In this document: one piece after another, positions 37,716 to 46,760 of the stretch
How positions within the stretch are numbered: the first letter of the stretch is position 1
How the letters are laid out: every line of letters begins with the position of its first letter
Assembly: GCA_030545055.2 (NCBI GenBank)
Contig: CM061533.1
Location: 25,536,003-25,600,002, forward strand
Reading direction: 5' to 3'
DNA from: Neoaliturus tenellus
Lineage: Eukaryota; Arthropoda; Insecta; Hemiptera; Cicadellidae
DNA: 64,000 nucleotides
Position numbers and translations under genes: made by a program
The notes under the pieces: model-generated
What the model saw: only the letters and a program-made list of their open reading frames with translations
The model's database searches: none
Told to the model about the DNA's origin: nothing

Positions 37716-40700
37716 ATGTATTGTTGCGATAAATGTTCGGAATCGTTTCACGATGAAATTCTATTAGACTGTCATAAAGAACTAATTCACAACAACCCAG
37801 AAGAAAAACAAGAACAAGAACAACAAGAACAACAAGAACAAGAACAACAAGAACAACAAGAACAACAAGAAGAACAAGAAGAACAAGAAGAACAAGATGA
37901 AATAACTGCAACATCTTCAACTACTTTACCGAATCTACAAGTATTTGCATTACCCGGTAAAGTAGTAATGCATCATAAGATTCAAAATGAAAACTTGAAG
38001 CTAGAAGAATTTATTAGAGAAGCAAAACCAATTGTAAGTAAAACTTTAAAAGAAGAATTGAAAAGATTGAACTTTCTTAAATTTGGTTTACTACTAGAAG
38101 CTATGTTTATAAATGTACAAGAAGAATTATCACCAAGAGGATTCATAACAAAAAACCGAACCATTATGGAAAGTTCAAACATTGATTCAATAGTAGAAAA
38201 CTGTATAGAAGAAATATTAACAAAAATTCAGGAACACGAAGGAAGAGGATCCGGATGGAGTCTTACAAGTATTGAAGTATTAGATATAAGAGTTCATAAA
38301 CATGGATATGGACTAATGGGATCTAGTTACATTCTTTTGCCCAAAAGAATTAAGGATACAAGATCATGTATTAATGTGAAAAATCAAGATAATGAATGTT
38401 TTAGATATGCGATGACATCTAAGTTTGTACCAAATCATTTCGATAAACCTAACCAACACTATGAAAATCAAAGACATAGGTACAATTTTCAAGGAATTAC
38501 TTACCCTGTATCACTGAAAGATATATCAAAATTTGAGAAGAAAAATCCTGGTACATCTATCAATGTTTTTGCATTAGATAGTTCAAACAAAGTGTATCCT
38601 TTACGTGTTGTAAAAGAAGAGCTACCAGATCATACGGATTTACTACTACTAACGCGAGGAGATGTGTCTCACTATGTGTACATTAAGAAATTCGACTCTC
38701 TTGTTAACAAGCAGCTTTCTAAAGCTCGACACAGAAAGATAATTTGCAAGAGATGTTTTAATTTTCAACGAGAAGGAAGACAAGGAAGAGAATGGTTACA
38801 AGAGCACAAAAGGCTATGTAACAATAATTATGAAGCAAAGATTAATTTACCTTCGGAAAACAGAGCATTTGTTACATTTCAAAAGGTTCATCATCAATAC
38901 CGTATCCCTATAGTTGTATATGCGGACTTTGAATCAACACTAATTCCTATAGAAGATGAAAATTGTGAAGCTAGAAAAAGTGTCAAATATCAAATGCACA
39001 AACCAAATAGTTTTTGTTTAATGGTTAAATCAACATTATCAGAAGAACATTTAAACAGATATGGATTAACTTCAGAACCTCTAGTATATCGTGGTGAAAA
39101 TGTAGAAAAAATATTTCTTGATCACTTATATTCAATAGCTGGAAATGTACAAAGATTATATACAAATATTGTACCAATGAAAACGATGGAGGAAGAAGAA
39201 GAAATTCAACATGAAAATGCAACTCGATGTTTCTTGTGCAAAAATGATTTTACTATTGAGAATTATAAAGTTAAAGATCACGATCACCTCACTGGTTATT
39301 ACAGGGGTGCTGCTTGTAATAAATGCAACTTGAGCTATCGTTTACCACTATTTATTCCTGTGGTTCTGCATAACCTCAGTGGGTACGATGCTCATTTCAT
39401 AATACCTGAACTAGGAAGAGACGACGGTAAAATCGATGTGTTAGCTGAAACTTCAGAGAAGTTCATAAGTTTTTCCAAAGAAGTTGGAAACATGAAACTA
39501 AGATTCTTGGACTCCTACAGATTTATGCCGTCGAGTTTATCCAAACTTTCAGAAAATTTAAGGAAACAAGATTTCATCGAAACAAAGAAGATTGTAAATA
39601 ACGACAAACTGGATTTGGTACTTCGGAAAGGTGTGTTTCCATATGATTACATAGACAGTTTAGAAAGATTTAATGAAACATCACTTCCGGCTAAAGAAGA
39701 ATTCAAAAGTAAACTTTATGACATGGACATATCTCAAGAGGACTATGATCATGCATGTAAAGTATGGAACGATTTAGGATTTAGAACATTGGGAGAATAT
39801 TCAGATTTTTATGTTAAATTGGATGTAACTTTACTATGTGATATAATGGAAGAATTTAGAAATACATGTTTTGCGGCATATGGATTGGACCCTCTTCATT
39901 CGTACACTTCACCTGGATTAGCATGGCAAGCTATGTTGAAAGAAACAAATTGTAAAATACAACTTCTTACTGATATAGATATGGTTATGATGTTAGAGTC
40001 AGGAGTTCGAGGGGGATTGACGCAAAGCGTTACACGACATTTCAAGGCGAACAACAAGTATCTGCCCGATTATGATGCATCAAAACCAACAACATTCCTA
40101 GGTTATTTCGATGCAAATAACTTATACGGATGGGCAATGTCGAATCCCCTTCCATATGATAATTTTAAATGGATAGATCCAGAATCGATTGGAAACATAA
40201 TGGATATACCGAAGCATGGTGAAACTGGTTACATTTTTGATGTTAATTTTGAATATCCTGAACATCTTCATGATCAACATTATGATTTACCACTTCTTCC
40301 GAAGACTGAAATTTCCCTACTGGAAGATGGCCAAAATTAATGATGACTTTAACCGACAAGTCTCGATATGTTGGACACTACTGGATGATACAACAAGCTT
40401 TAGACTTAGGATTGAGAATTACAAAAATTAATCGAGTACTACAATTTTCTCAATCTTGTTGGTTAAAACCTTACATCGACAACAACACAAGAAGAAGAGC
40501 CACCGCTACATCAAGTTTTCAAAAAGATTTTTTCAAATTAATGAATAACGCAATATTTGGCAAGACTTTGGAAAACAAAAGGAAACATAAGGATATCAAA
40601 TTGGTAACTGATCCAGTAAAATTACAGAAATTGGTGCAACAACCAAACTTTGGTTCATCTATAATTATTAATGAAAATCTAGTTGTTATTTCCATGAACA

Positions 40701-41347
40701 AGAAGTCAGTTACAATGGATCGTCCTTTGTATCTTGGAATGTCAATCTTGGATATTTCAAAAACACATATGTACGAGTTTCATTATAAGAAGATGGTTAA
40801 CTATTATGGAAGAGAGAACATTGGTATTGCATATATGGACACGGATGCACTAATTTACTGGATTAAAACAAATGACATGTATGAAGATCTACGCACCTTT
40901 ATATATAAAGATGATTTCGACTTTTCCGATTATCCTAAGGATCATCCAAATTACGACTATGACAGAAATAAGAAAGTATTGGGAAAATTTAAAGATGAAA
41001 CAAATGGTGTGCCGATGATGGAAATTGTAGCATTAATGTCCAAACTGTATTCATTTCAACTGTACATAAACGAGAGGAACGAACATCAAGTCACGAAGAA
41101 GGCCAAAGGAATAAAAACTTCTTTCCTGAAGAAGAACGTACAGTTTGAACATTATAAAAGATGTTTGTTTGAAAATGTTGAAACAACTGCAACGTTCAAC
41201 ACTATTAGAAGTTATAATCATCAACTATTTAGTGTCAAACAAACAAAGTGGGCATTAAGCTACAAAGATGACAAGCGCCATATTTTAGAAGATAAAATTA
41301 ATACTTTACCATTCGGCCACTACTCTCTAAACCCTATTGACCAGTAA
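37716..41347 (+). pseudogene. protein-primed family B DNA polymerase, frameshifted in copy A
   Basis: The polymerase that replicates the element from protein-primed ends. The first 30 residues hold a C2H2-type finger (Cys4, Cys7, His20, His25), then a Gln/Glu repeat encoded by CAAGAA units. Further on come exonuclease motif I (YADFEST, ~402), an endonuclease VII-like HNH segment (CFLCKNDF to CNKCNLSYR, ~505-542), Exo II (GYDAHF, ~555) and Exo III (YVKLD, ~700). Polymerase motif A follows (YFDANNLYG, ~797), then motif B (KLMNNAIFG) and motif C (YMDTDA) in a second frame. The frame breaks at about 40315, where a run of four C in copy B is three C here; the first frame then ends at 40340 and the rest (40340-41347) is in another frame. 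A single-base sequencing error cannot be excluded. Confidence 0.93.
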
Positions 41348-41390
41348 ACCTATTCTTCGCCCTCTACCTTCTTCCTTTTTCCTTTCCGTA

Positions 41391-41435
41391 AAGAAGAGGG
41401 GACATGGCAAGCCCAATGCCATGTTCCCTCTTTTT
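41391..41435. terminator. hairpin after the polymerase gene
   Basis: GAGGGGACATGGCA pairs with TGCCATGTTCCCTC with one mismatch, flanked by A-rich and T-rich edges, 43 bases after the stop. It is also present in copy B at about 62582-62627. Confidence 0.6.
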
Positions 41436-41451
41436 TACACTAATATGAAAT

Positions 41452-41480
41452 GGCCTTGACCTATATTCAAACTATATAAA
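41452..41480 (+). promoter_or_regulatory. integrase promoter
   Basis: GGCCTTGACC (41452 on), one base away from TGACCTTGACC, lies just before TATATAAA (41473-41480). The integrase ATG is 61 bases past the TATA. The arrangement is conserved in copy B. Confidence 0.55.
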
Positions 41481-41541
41481 TGAGAATAAACTATTCTATG
41501 GATCAGTATTTTTACATGCGGTGTACAAGCAACATCTGAAG

Positions 41542-42480
41542 ATGGAAAGTGTGAAGGACAAGATTGTAAATGAACTACATAAACCAGCAAGAAGAAGATT
41601 TCCAAGAAGAAGTACAATCATTAAAGGGATGAATGATCTTTATCAAGCTGATCTCATTGAAATGATACCGCACAGTAAATTAAACAAAGGATTTAAATAT
41701 ATTTTAACAATTATAGACTGTTTTACTAAAATAGCTGACGCTTTACCATTGAAGGATAAGACTGGTAAAAGTGTTACAAAAGCTATGGAAACCACAATAC
41801 AAAGAAATAAATTTAAAATTAAACATCTACAGACCGATGATGGAAAAGAATATTTTAATAAAGACTTTAGAGCTTTGATGAAGAAATATCAAATAAATCA
41901 TTATTCTACAAATTCTGAAGTTAAAGCTTCAATAATTGAAAGATTCAATAGAACATTGAAAGGTGCGATGTATAAACAATTTTCAAAACGAGGATCATAT
42001 GTGTGGTATGACATATTACCACAACTTATAAAACAGTATAACAACAAATATCATCGTACCATTGGAATGAAACCTATCCAGGTAAACAGTGCTAATGCGA
42101 AAATTGTATTACAACGCATTAAAAATAATACAACACCGAAATTAGAAAAATTGCAACCAAAGAAGTTCAAGGTCAACGATAAAGTTCGTATAAGCAAATA
42201 CAAAGGTGTATTTAGTAAAAGATATCTACCAAATTGGACTAATGAAGTATTTACAATTTATAAAGTGCAACCAACTATACCTGAAACCTATTTATTAAAG
42301 GATAACAAGGGTGAATTACTTCAAGGTGGATTCTACGGACACGAATTGTTGAAATCAACAGTTGGTGATGTATATCTTGTCGAGAAGATTTTACAAAGAA
42401 AAAAGGATATGGTTAAAGTCCGGTGGTTAGGGTTTGATAAAAGTGAAGACTCTTGGATTCCTTCAAAAGACTTAGTATAG
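41542..42480 (+). CDS. DDE integrase with chromodomain (312 aa)
   Basis: Retroviral-type integrase that inserts the element and makes the 6-bp target duplication. Numbered from ATG 41542: catalytic core with Asp37 (ADLIEM), Asp99 (QTDDGKE) and Glu133 (SIIERFNRT), then an SH3-like C-terminal domain (~207-255). A chromodomain ends the protein (~277-312, VYLVEKIL...VRWLGFDKSEDSW), which could target chromatin marks. The frame is open upstream to 41521 but has no earlier ATG, so I start at 41542. A 7-codon ORF (41516-41539) ends two bases before it. Copy B differs by two residues (Phe/Leu and Ser/Ile). Confidence 0.95.
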   Translation: MESVKDKIVNELHKPARRRFPRRSTIIKGMNDLYQADLIEMIPHSKLNKGFKYILTIIDCFTKIADALPLKDKTGKSVTKAMETTIQRNKFKIKHLQTDDGKEYFNKDFRALMKKYQINHYSTNSEVKASIIERFNRTLKGAMYKQFSKRGSYVWYDILPQLIKQYNNKYHRTIGMKPIQVNSANAKIVLQRIKNNTTPKLEKLQPKKFKVNDKVRISKYKGVFSKRYLPNWTNEVFTIYKVQPTIPETYLLKDNKGELLQGGFYGHELLKSTVGDVYLVEKILQRKKDMVKVRWLGFDKSEDSWIPSKDLV

Positions 42481-42519
42481 TTGTTTAATAGCTCATTGTG
42501 TGTTTAACCTTTATACAAG

Positions 42520-43218
42520 ATGGAGATTGTACAACAAAAAGATCGATTTAATATCAATAACATTGATGAATTGACAGTTGACAATGATAAGTTAAATCAT
42601 GGAAAACATGGTGAATTACTACCAAATACGATAAGATGTCTAATAACTGGTCCTTCAAATTGTGGAAAAACTAATGTTGTTTTTAACCTTATAACTAATC
42701 CTAAAGGATTGCGTTTTAACAATATATACATTTTTTCAAAATCATTGCAACAACCAAAATATCAATTATTGGATAAAGTACTTGCAAGTGTACCTGAAGT
42801 AAATTTTTACAAGTTTAATGCCAGTGAAACAATTATGCAACCAAATGAAGCAAAACCATTTTCTATTTTTATATTTGACGATGTTTCTTGTGAAAATCAT
42901 GACACAATAAGGAATTATTTTGCTATGGGAAGACATCATAATATTGATAGCATTTACATTGGTCAAACATACAGTAAAATTCCAAAACAACTTATAAGAG
43001 ACAATGCAAATATGTTGATCATCTTCAAGCAAGATGAAACAAATTTAAAGCATATATATAATGATCATGTAAATGCGGATATGCCATTTGAAAAATTTAA
43101 AGAGATGTGTGGCAAAGCATGGAATGAGAAATATAGCTTTCTCGTTATTATGAAGGAAGAAGATATTAAAAATGGTAGATATCGTATAGGGTTGGATAAA
43201 TTTGTATTTATGCGTTGA
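42520..43218 (+). CDS. A32-like genome packaging ATPase (232 aa)
   Basis: FtsK/HerA-superfamily ATPase that would drive DNA into the capsid. Walker A is GPSNCGKT (44-51) and Walker B SIFIFDD (115-121). A GQTYSKIPKQ segment (~148-157) matches the sensor/arginine region of the A32 family. The length is usual for Polinton ATPases. It starts 39 bases after the integrase stop. Copy B differs at two positions (His/Tyr, His/Arg). Confidence 0.93.
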   Translation: MEIVQQKDRFNINNIDELTVDNDKLNHGKHGELLPNTIRCLITGPSNCGKTNVVFNLITNPKGLRFNNIYIFSKSLQQPKYQLLDKVLASVPEVNFYKFNASETIMQPNEAKPFSIFIFDDVSCENHDTIRNYFAMGRHHNIDSIYIGQTYSKIPKQLIRDNANMLIIFKQDETNLKHIYNDHVNADMPFEKFKEMCGKAWNEKYSFLVIMKEEDIKNGRYRIGLDKFVFMR

Positions 43219-43265
43219 ACTACCGATGCTACATCTAGTTACACGTTGAACTTCACAGTGTAAAC

Positions 43266-44324
43266 ATGGTGAATCAAGAAAAACTATTAAAAGAAATAAA
43301 ATCACTCAGTGATTCTATTAGGATGAAGAATCGTGCATTGAGGATGGGTTTAAGTGAAAGAGAAGAATTTCTAGAGACTACATTTAAACCTATTACGGAA
43401 CCTTTAAAACAGATATCAGAAACTATTGGTAAACCTCGTTATGAAGGAGATGTTTTACTACCAGTTTCTAAACAAGAAGTACAAGCATTAAAAAAAGAAG
43501 AAGATGATGATTCATACACAAGTGCTAGTGAGCAAGAAGAAGCAAAAGAAGAAGAAGAACCAATTGTTGAAAAGGGAGAAGAACAGCCAATACCTGAAGC
43601 TGAACAATCTATTCCAAATTTAACTCAATTGAGTAGCGATATATTACAACATGGACCTCTTGGAAGAAAATATATAATGAAAATGCTACATGACATGAAA
43701 TCAAACCCGAATTTGAGTAGATCACACATATACGGAGCAAGAATTGATGGGAATGAATTAAAGATTGGTGATTCAAAGCTTGAAATAACTCAAGACGATT
43801 ACATCATTATTGGTGAGCATAGATATAAAGGAACAAAAGGATTATATGAATTAATTTTTAAAAATATACCACTAAGATATTCATCCAAAGATTTAAGTGT
43901 TTTTAAAGAGATTTTACAAAATACTAACGCTCATAAGAGAAACTACTTAAAGGATGCAATGATTAATCGTTCACGTGCAACAAAATATAACATTGTTATA
44001 AAAAAGTTGTTTCCTCCACGAAAATTGCCCACATTACGTACTGCTCCAGCGGTGAGACAACCACTGAAAAGAAAATCTTTATCACTTATGGATTTATCAC
44101 TTCTTGAACAACATGGTAAAAAGAGTAAAGGAGATACTTCAACCTCTGGTAAAGGATTGATGAAAAATCTATACAATACAAATGTGATTTACTACAACGA
44201 CATCAATAAATTGGTTGACCGAATGAGACTATTGCATGAAGCCATGGAAGCCGGTCATACGGGTTTGAATAATGAATGGGTGGCTCTAGTTGATGAACTT
44301 AGGAATCGTGGTATAGTTGTATAA
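43266..44324 (+). CDS. conserved Polinton protein of unknown function (352 aa)
   Basis: I recognise the type but not a function: similar proteins accompany the capsid genes in many arthropod Polintons. The first 60 residues are helical and charged (KEIKSLSDSIRMKNRALRMG). Residues ~80-125 are acidic and disordered (Glu/Lys repeats). A compact domain follows at ~145-235, with YGARIDGNELKIGDSKLEI, an ITQDDYIIIGEHRYKGTKG stretch and an FKEILQNTNAHKRNY segment. The C-terminal part is basic. It has no visible catalytic motif. Its place between ATPase and virion genes, and an amino-acid sequence I find unchanged in copy B, suggest a structural or assembly role. Confidence 0.85.
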   Translation: MVNQEKLLKEIKSLSDSIRMKNRALRMGLSEREEFLETTFKPITEPLKQISETIGKPRYEGDVLLPVSKQEVQALKKEEDDDSYTSASEQEEAKEEEEPIVEKGEEQPIPEAEQSIPNLTQLSSDILQHGPLGRKYIMKMLHDMKSNPNLSRSHIYGARIDGNELKIGDSKLEITQDDYIIIGEHRYKGTKGLYELIFKNIPLRYSSKDLSVFKEILQNTNAHKRNYLKDAMINRSRATKYNIVIKKLFPPRKLPTLRTAPAVRQPLKRKSLSLMDLSLLEQHGKKSKGDTSTSGKGLMKNLYNTNVIYYNDINKLVDRMRLLHEAMEAGHTGLNNEWVALVDELRNRGIVV

Positions 44325-44335
44325 TTGTCCGCGGA

Positions 44336-44342
44336 TATAAAA
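44336..44342 (+). promoter_or_regulatory. TATA box of the fibre-like gene
   Basis: TATAAAA 33 bases before the ATG, in the gap after the preceding stop. The transcript leader would be only a few bases long. Confidence 0.5.
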
Positions 44343-44374
44343 GAGTTGCAAGCGTAAGACGTATCAGTTCTAAC

Positions 44375-45700
44375 ATGAGCGTCGACAAGTTCGGACGGTA
44401 CTCCGCGTTAGGAGTACAAGTTGGAGAAGACAGAAAAAGAAGTGGATTACCGCAAACACCTGAAGGTGACTATAGCATAAGTAATAAACGTTTAAAACTA
44501 GTTAAAGATCCAGAAGAAGATACTGATGGAGCAAATTTGAAGACAGTAAAAGAAGCTACTTCAACATCATTGAAATTACATAAGAATACTTACGATGTTA
44601 AATCACATAGAATAATTAATGTTGGTAAACCAACTGAAAGTTCTGATGCAATTACTAAAGAGTACTTATTATCTGAACTTTCAAATACTTTAAAATTGCA
44701 ATGGGGTAATAACTTAAAAGATGGACAAACGTATGATGCTGGAAATTATAGAATAACCAACGTGGGAAATCCCAAAAATAATAAAGATTCAGTTAATAAA
44801 GAATATTTACATTCTATAATACCGGAAAAAACTGAACATGGATTTTCTTTTTATAAATTTATTATAAATGACATTGGATACCCAAAGGAAGACGGTGATG
44901 CTGTAAACCTAAAATACATCAAGGACAACTGTATTTTACAAGATGTTAATGGAATTGATTGTCATGGTAAAACATTGACAAATGTAAAGTTTGGTTCTCA
45001 ACCAAAAGATGCTGTTACTATGGAACAATTATCTAAAGAATTAAAAAAGGAAACATCAAATTTTGTAAAACATGAAGATGCCGTGTTAAAGCGGGGAGAT
45101 AAATTTATACATGGAAATAAAAAGTTTGATTTAATGCAAGGAAAAAATGAAGAATGGGATGCAGGACATAAAACAATAACAAATGGAAGATTTGGTATAA
45201 AAGATTCAGATGTACCTCTTATGGTACAAACATTAATTGCAAGTGGTGGTAGATTAGGTACATACGATGGTCGTAATAGAAGAATAAAAAATATTTATCC
45301 TGGTTATGAAGAAGATGATTGTGTTACATTGAAACAAACAATAACTTGGGATAAACACTTTGGGACCAAATATGATGCAAAAATGAAGAAAATAATTAAT
45401 ATTTTACCAGGTGAAGATTCAAATGATGCTGCTACTATTGGACAAGTCATAACAACATCAAAAAGTGATTCAACCGCATATACTTGTAATGATAAACGTA
45501 TTATGCAGTTACAAGATCCTCAACATCCGAAAGATGCTGTAACTTTAGATTGTTTAATAAGAATAGTGGGCAATTTACTTATTGATACCCACAATCATAT
45601 AGCTAGTACAACGAGTCATGTGATGATTCAACCCGATGAACGAGAAGCTTGGATTAAAAATAGAATTATAAATCAGTATATAATTAATTTGAATAACTAA
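44375..45700 (+). CDS. repeat-built fibre-like protein, candidate attachment protein (441 aa)
   Basis: After ~70 variable residues the protein is a series of seven or eight ~40-residue repeats. Their signature is a strand such as HRIINVGKP or YRITNVGNP, then an acidic Asp-Ala-[Ile/Val] step and a short helix (SSDAITKEYL, NKDSVNKEYL, KDAVTMEQL, SNDAATIGQV). Such I-x-N-[VL]-x-x-P...DA-[IV] repeats are typical of trimeric phage and adenovirus-type fibre shafts, so I infer a fibre or spike. No signal peptide or membrane segment is visible. It has its own TATA box. Copy B differs at 19 residues, all beyond residue ~180, far more than any other gene. Confidence 0.75.
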   Translation: MSVDKFGRYSALGVQVGEDRKRSGLPQTPEGDYSISNKRLKLVKDPEEDTDGANLKTVKEATSTSLKLHKNTYDVKSHRIINVGKPTESSDAITKEYLLSELSNTLKLQWGNNLKDGQTYDAGNYRITNVGNPKNNKDSVNKEYLHSIIPEKTEHGFSFYKFIINDIGYPKEDGDAVNLKYIKDNCILQDVNGIDCHGKTLTNVKFGSQPKDAVTMEQLSKELKKETSNFVKHEDAVLKRGDKFIHGNKKFDLMQGKNEEWDAGHKTITNGRFGIKDSDVPLMVQTLIASGGRLGTYDGRNRRIKNIYPGYEEDDCVTLKQTITWDKHFGTKYDAKMKKIINILPGEDSNDAATIGQVITTSKSDSTAYTCNDKRIMQLQDPQHPKDAVTLDCLIRIVGNLLIDTHNHIASTTSHVMIQPDEREAWIKNRIINQYIINLNN

Positions 45701-45788
45701 GTCTTTAAATATAAAATATTTTGCACAAGTTATTCATTTGTGTAAAGTATCTCGTGGAGTAAACACGCCAGTTATATAAGACAACATA

Positions 45789-46373
45789 ATGAAGACCGTA
45801 TCGCTCAGTCATCGTCAAGACAGCGGCAAGAGAGGACGTGGTATAACATCAGCTGCATTATCCCTGCTTAGACGGATTCCAGTTGGTGCTGTTGTAAATC
45901 GAACAATAGACGCTTTACCATACGAATTACATCTGCCCGGAGGTTATCAATATTGTGGACCTGGAACTAAGTTGGCAAAGCGTTTAGCAAGAGGAGATCC
46001 TGGAATTAATAAATTAGATCAAGCTTGCAAGGAACACGATATAGCATATTCAAAGTATAAAGATTCAACAAATAGATCAATAGCAGATAAAATTCTAGCG
46101 GAAAAAGCTTGGCAAAGAGTAAAATCAAGTGACGCAAGTATTGCAGAAAAAGCATCGGCTTGGGCAGTAACTACAGCCATGAAGACGAAAGCAAAGTTAG
46201 GTGGTGGAAAACGTCGCAGAGGAAGACCTGCAAAGAAAGGCGCTCCCAAAAGAGGTGGAAACATTAGAAAAGGACGTCGTAGAACTCATAAGCCAAATGT
46301 AAAGAAAACTTCTGTTTGGCAAATGGTAAAAAACGGAGCAGGTTTATACCTAAGACCATACCGTGTGTACTAA
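45789..46373 (+). CDS. phospholipase A2-like protein with basic AT-hook tail (194 aa)
   Basis: Residues 45-90 match the viral (parvovirus VP1-type) PLA2 fold: calcium loop YCGPGT (55-60) and catalytic HD pair (His83-Asp84, in KEHDIAYSKY). In viruses this enzyme opens endosomal membranes during entry. Residues 130-175 are very basic with an AT-hook core RGRP (144-147) in a Lys/Arg-rich tail, suitable for binding DNA in the particle. The last 58 bases overlap the protease frame. A canonical -1 slippery heptamer A_AAA_AAC lies at codons 181-182. Copy B has one change (Arg/Lys). Confidence 0.88.
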   Translation: MKTVSLSHRQDSGKRGRGITSAALSLLRRIPVGAVVNRTIDALPYELHLPGGYQYCGPGTKLAKRLARGDPGINKLDQACKEHDIAYSKYKDSTNRSIADKILAEKAWQRVKSSDASIAEKASAWAVTTAMKTKAKLGGGKRRRGRPAKKGAPKRGGNIRKGRRRTHKPNVKKTSVWQMVKNGAGLYLRPYRVY

Positions 46374-46759
46374 ATAAGAAGAGTCAATTGATAATTCCAA
46401 ATAAAGCCTTAACAAATCATCAGTTAAATGATTATGTGAAATGTTTGAAAATACCATTCTTTAGAGGAGTTTTTATGAAAGATGCATTACCAACTAAAAT
46501 ATGGAAAAATGAAACTGGAATAGTAAATTTGGATTCCACCTATGGTCCAGGTACTCATTGGGTATGCTATAAAAAGCTTGGACAAACCGTTTACTACTTT
46601 GACAGTTTTGGCAATCTACCACCGCCAAAAGAACTTCAACATTATTTTCGAAACTCAAAAAACATTTTTTACAATTACAAAAAAGAACAACCTAACAATA
46701 CTGAAATATGTGGGCATTTATGTTTGGAGTTTCTAGCGAAAAGTGTCAGTCAGCTTTAA
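46292..46759 (+). CDS. adenain-like cysteine protease without its own AUG
   Basis: Maturation protease of the adenovirus type. Catalytic residues are visible: His in GTHWVCY, Asp in YYFDSFG, Gln in KEQPNN and Cys in EICGHLC. The N-terminal region conserved in the family (ALTNHQLNDYVKCLKIPFFRG) lies before the first in-frame ATG (46476), and the frame opens at 46292 after a TAA with no ATG. It overlaps the PLA2 gene in the -1 frame, and the heptamer at 46328-46334 would move ribosomes into it at CGG 46334. Splicing or non-AUG initiation are alternatives. Copy B is identical in this frame. Confidence 0.9.
   Translation, partial: AKCKENFCLANGKKRSRFIPKTIPCVLNKKSQLIIPNKALTNHQLNDYVKCLKIPFFRGVFMKDALPTKIWKNETGIVNLDSTYGPGTHWVCYKKLGQTVYYFDSFGNLPPPKELQHYFRNSKNIFYNYKKEQPNNTEICGHLCLEFLAKSVSQL
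46328..46334 (+). promoter_or_regulatory. candidate -1 ribosomal frameshift site
   Basis: A_AAA_AAC in the PLA2 reading frame (GTA AAA AAC), a classic X_XXY_YYZ heptamer. Six bases downstream, GGTTT (46341-46345) can pair with AGACC (46353-46357), a short stem including one G-U pair. The shift leads directly into the protease frame. The same bases occur in copy B (57683-57689). Confidence 0.6.
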
Positions 46760-46760
46760 G

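Noticed and set aside
45773..45781. TATATAA just before the PLA2 gene as its TATA box
   Set aside because: It is only about 8 bases before the ATG, so a normal transcript start would fall inside the coding region. There is no suitable later ATG.
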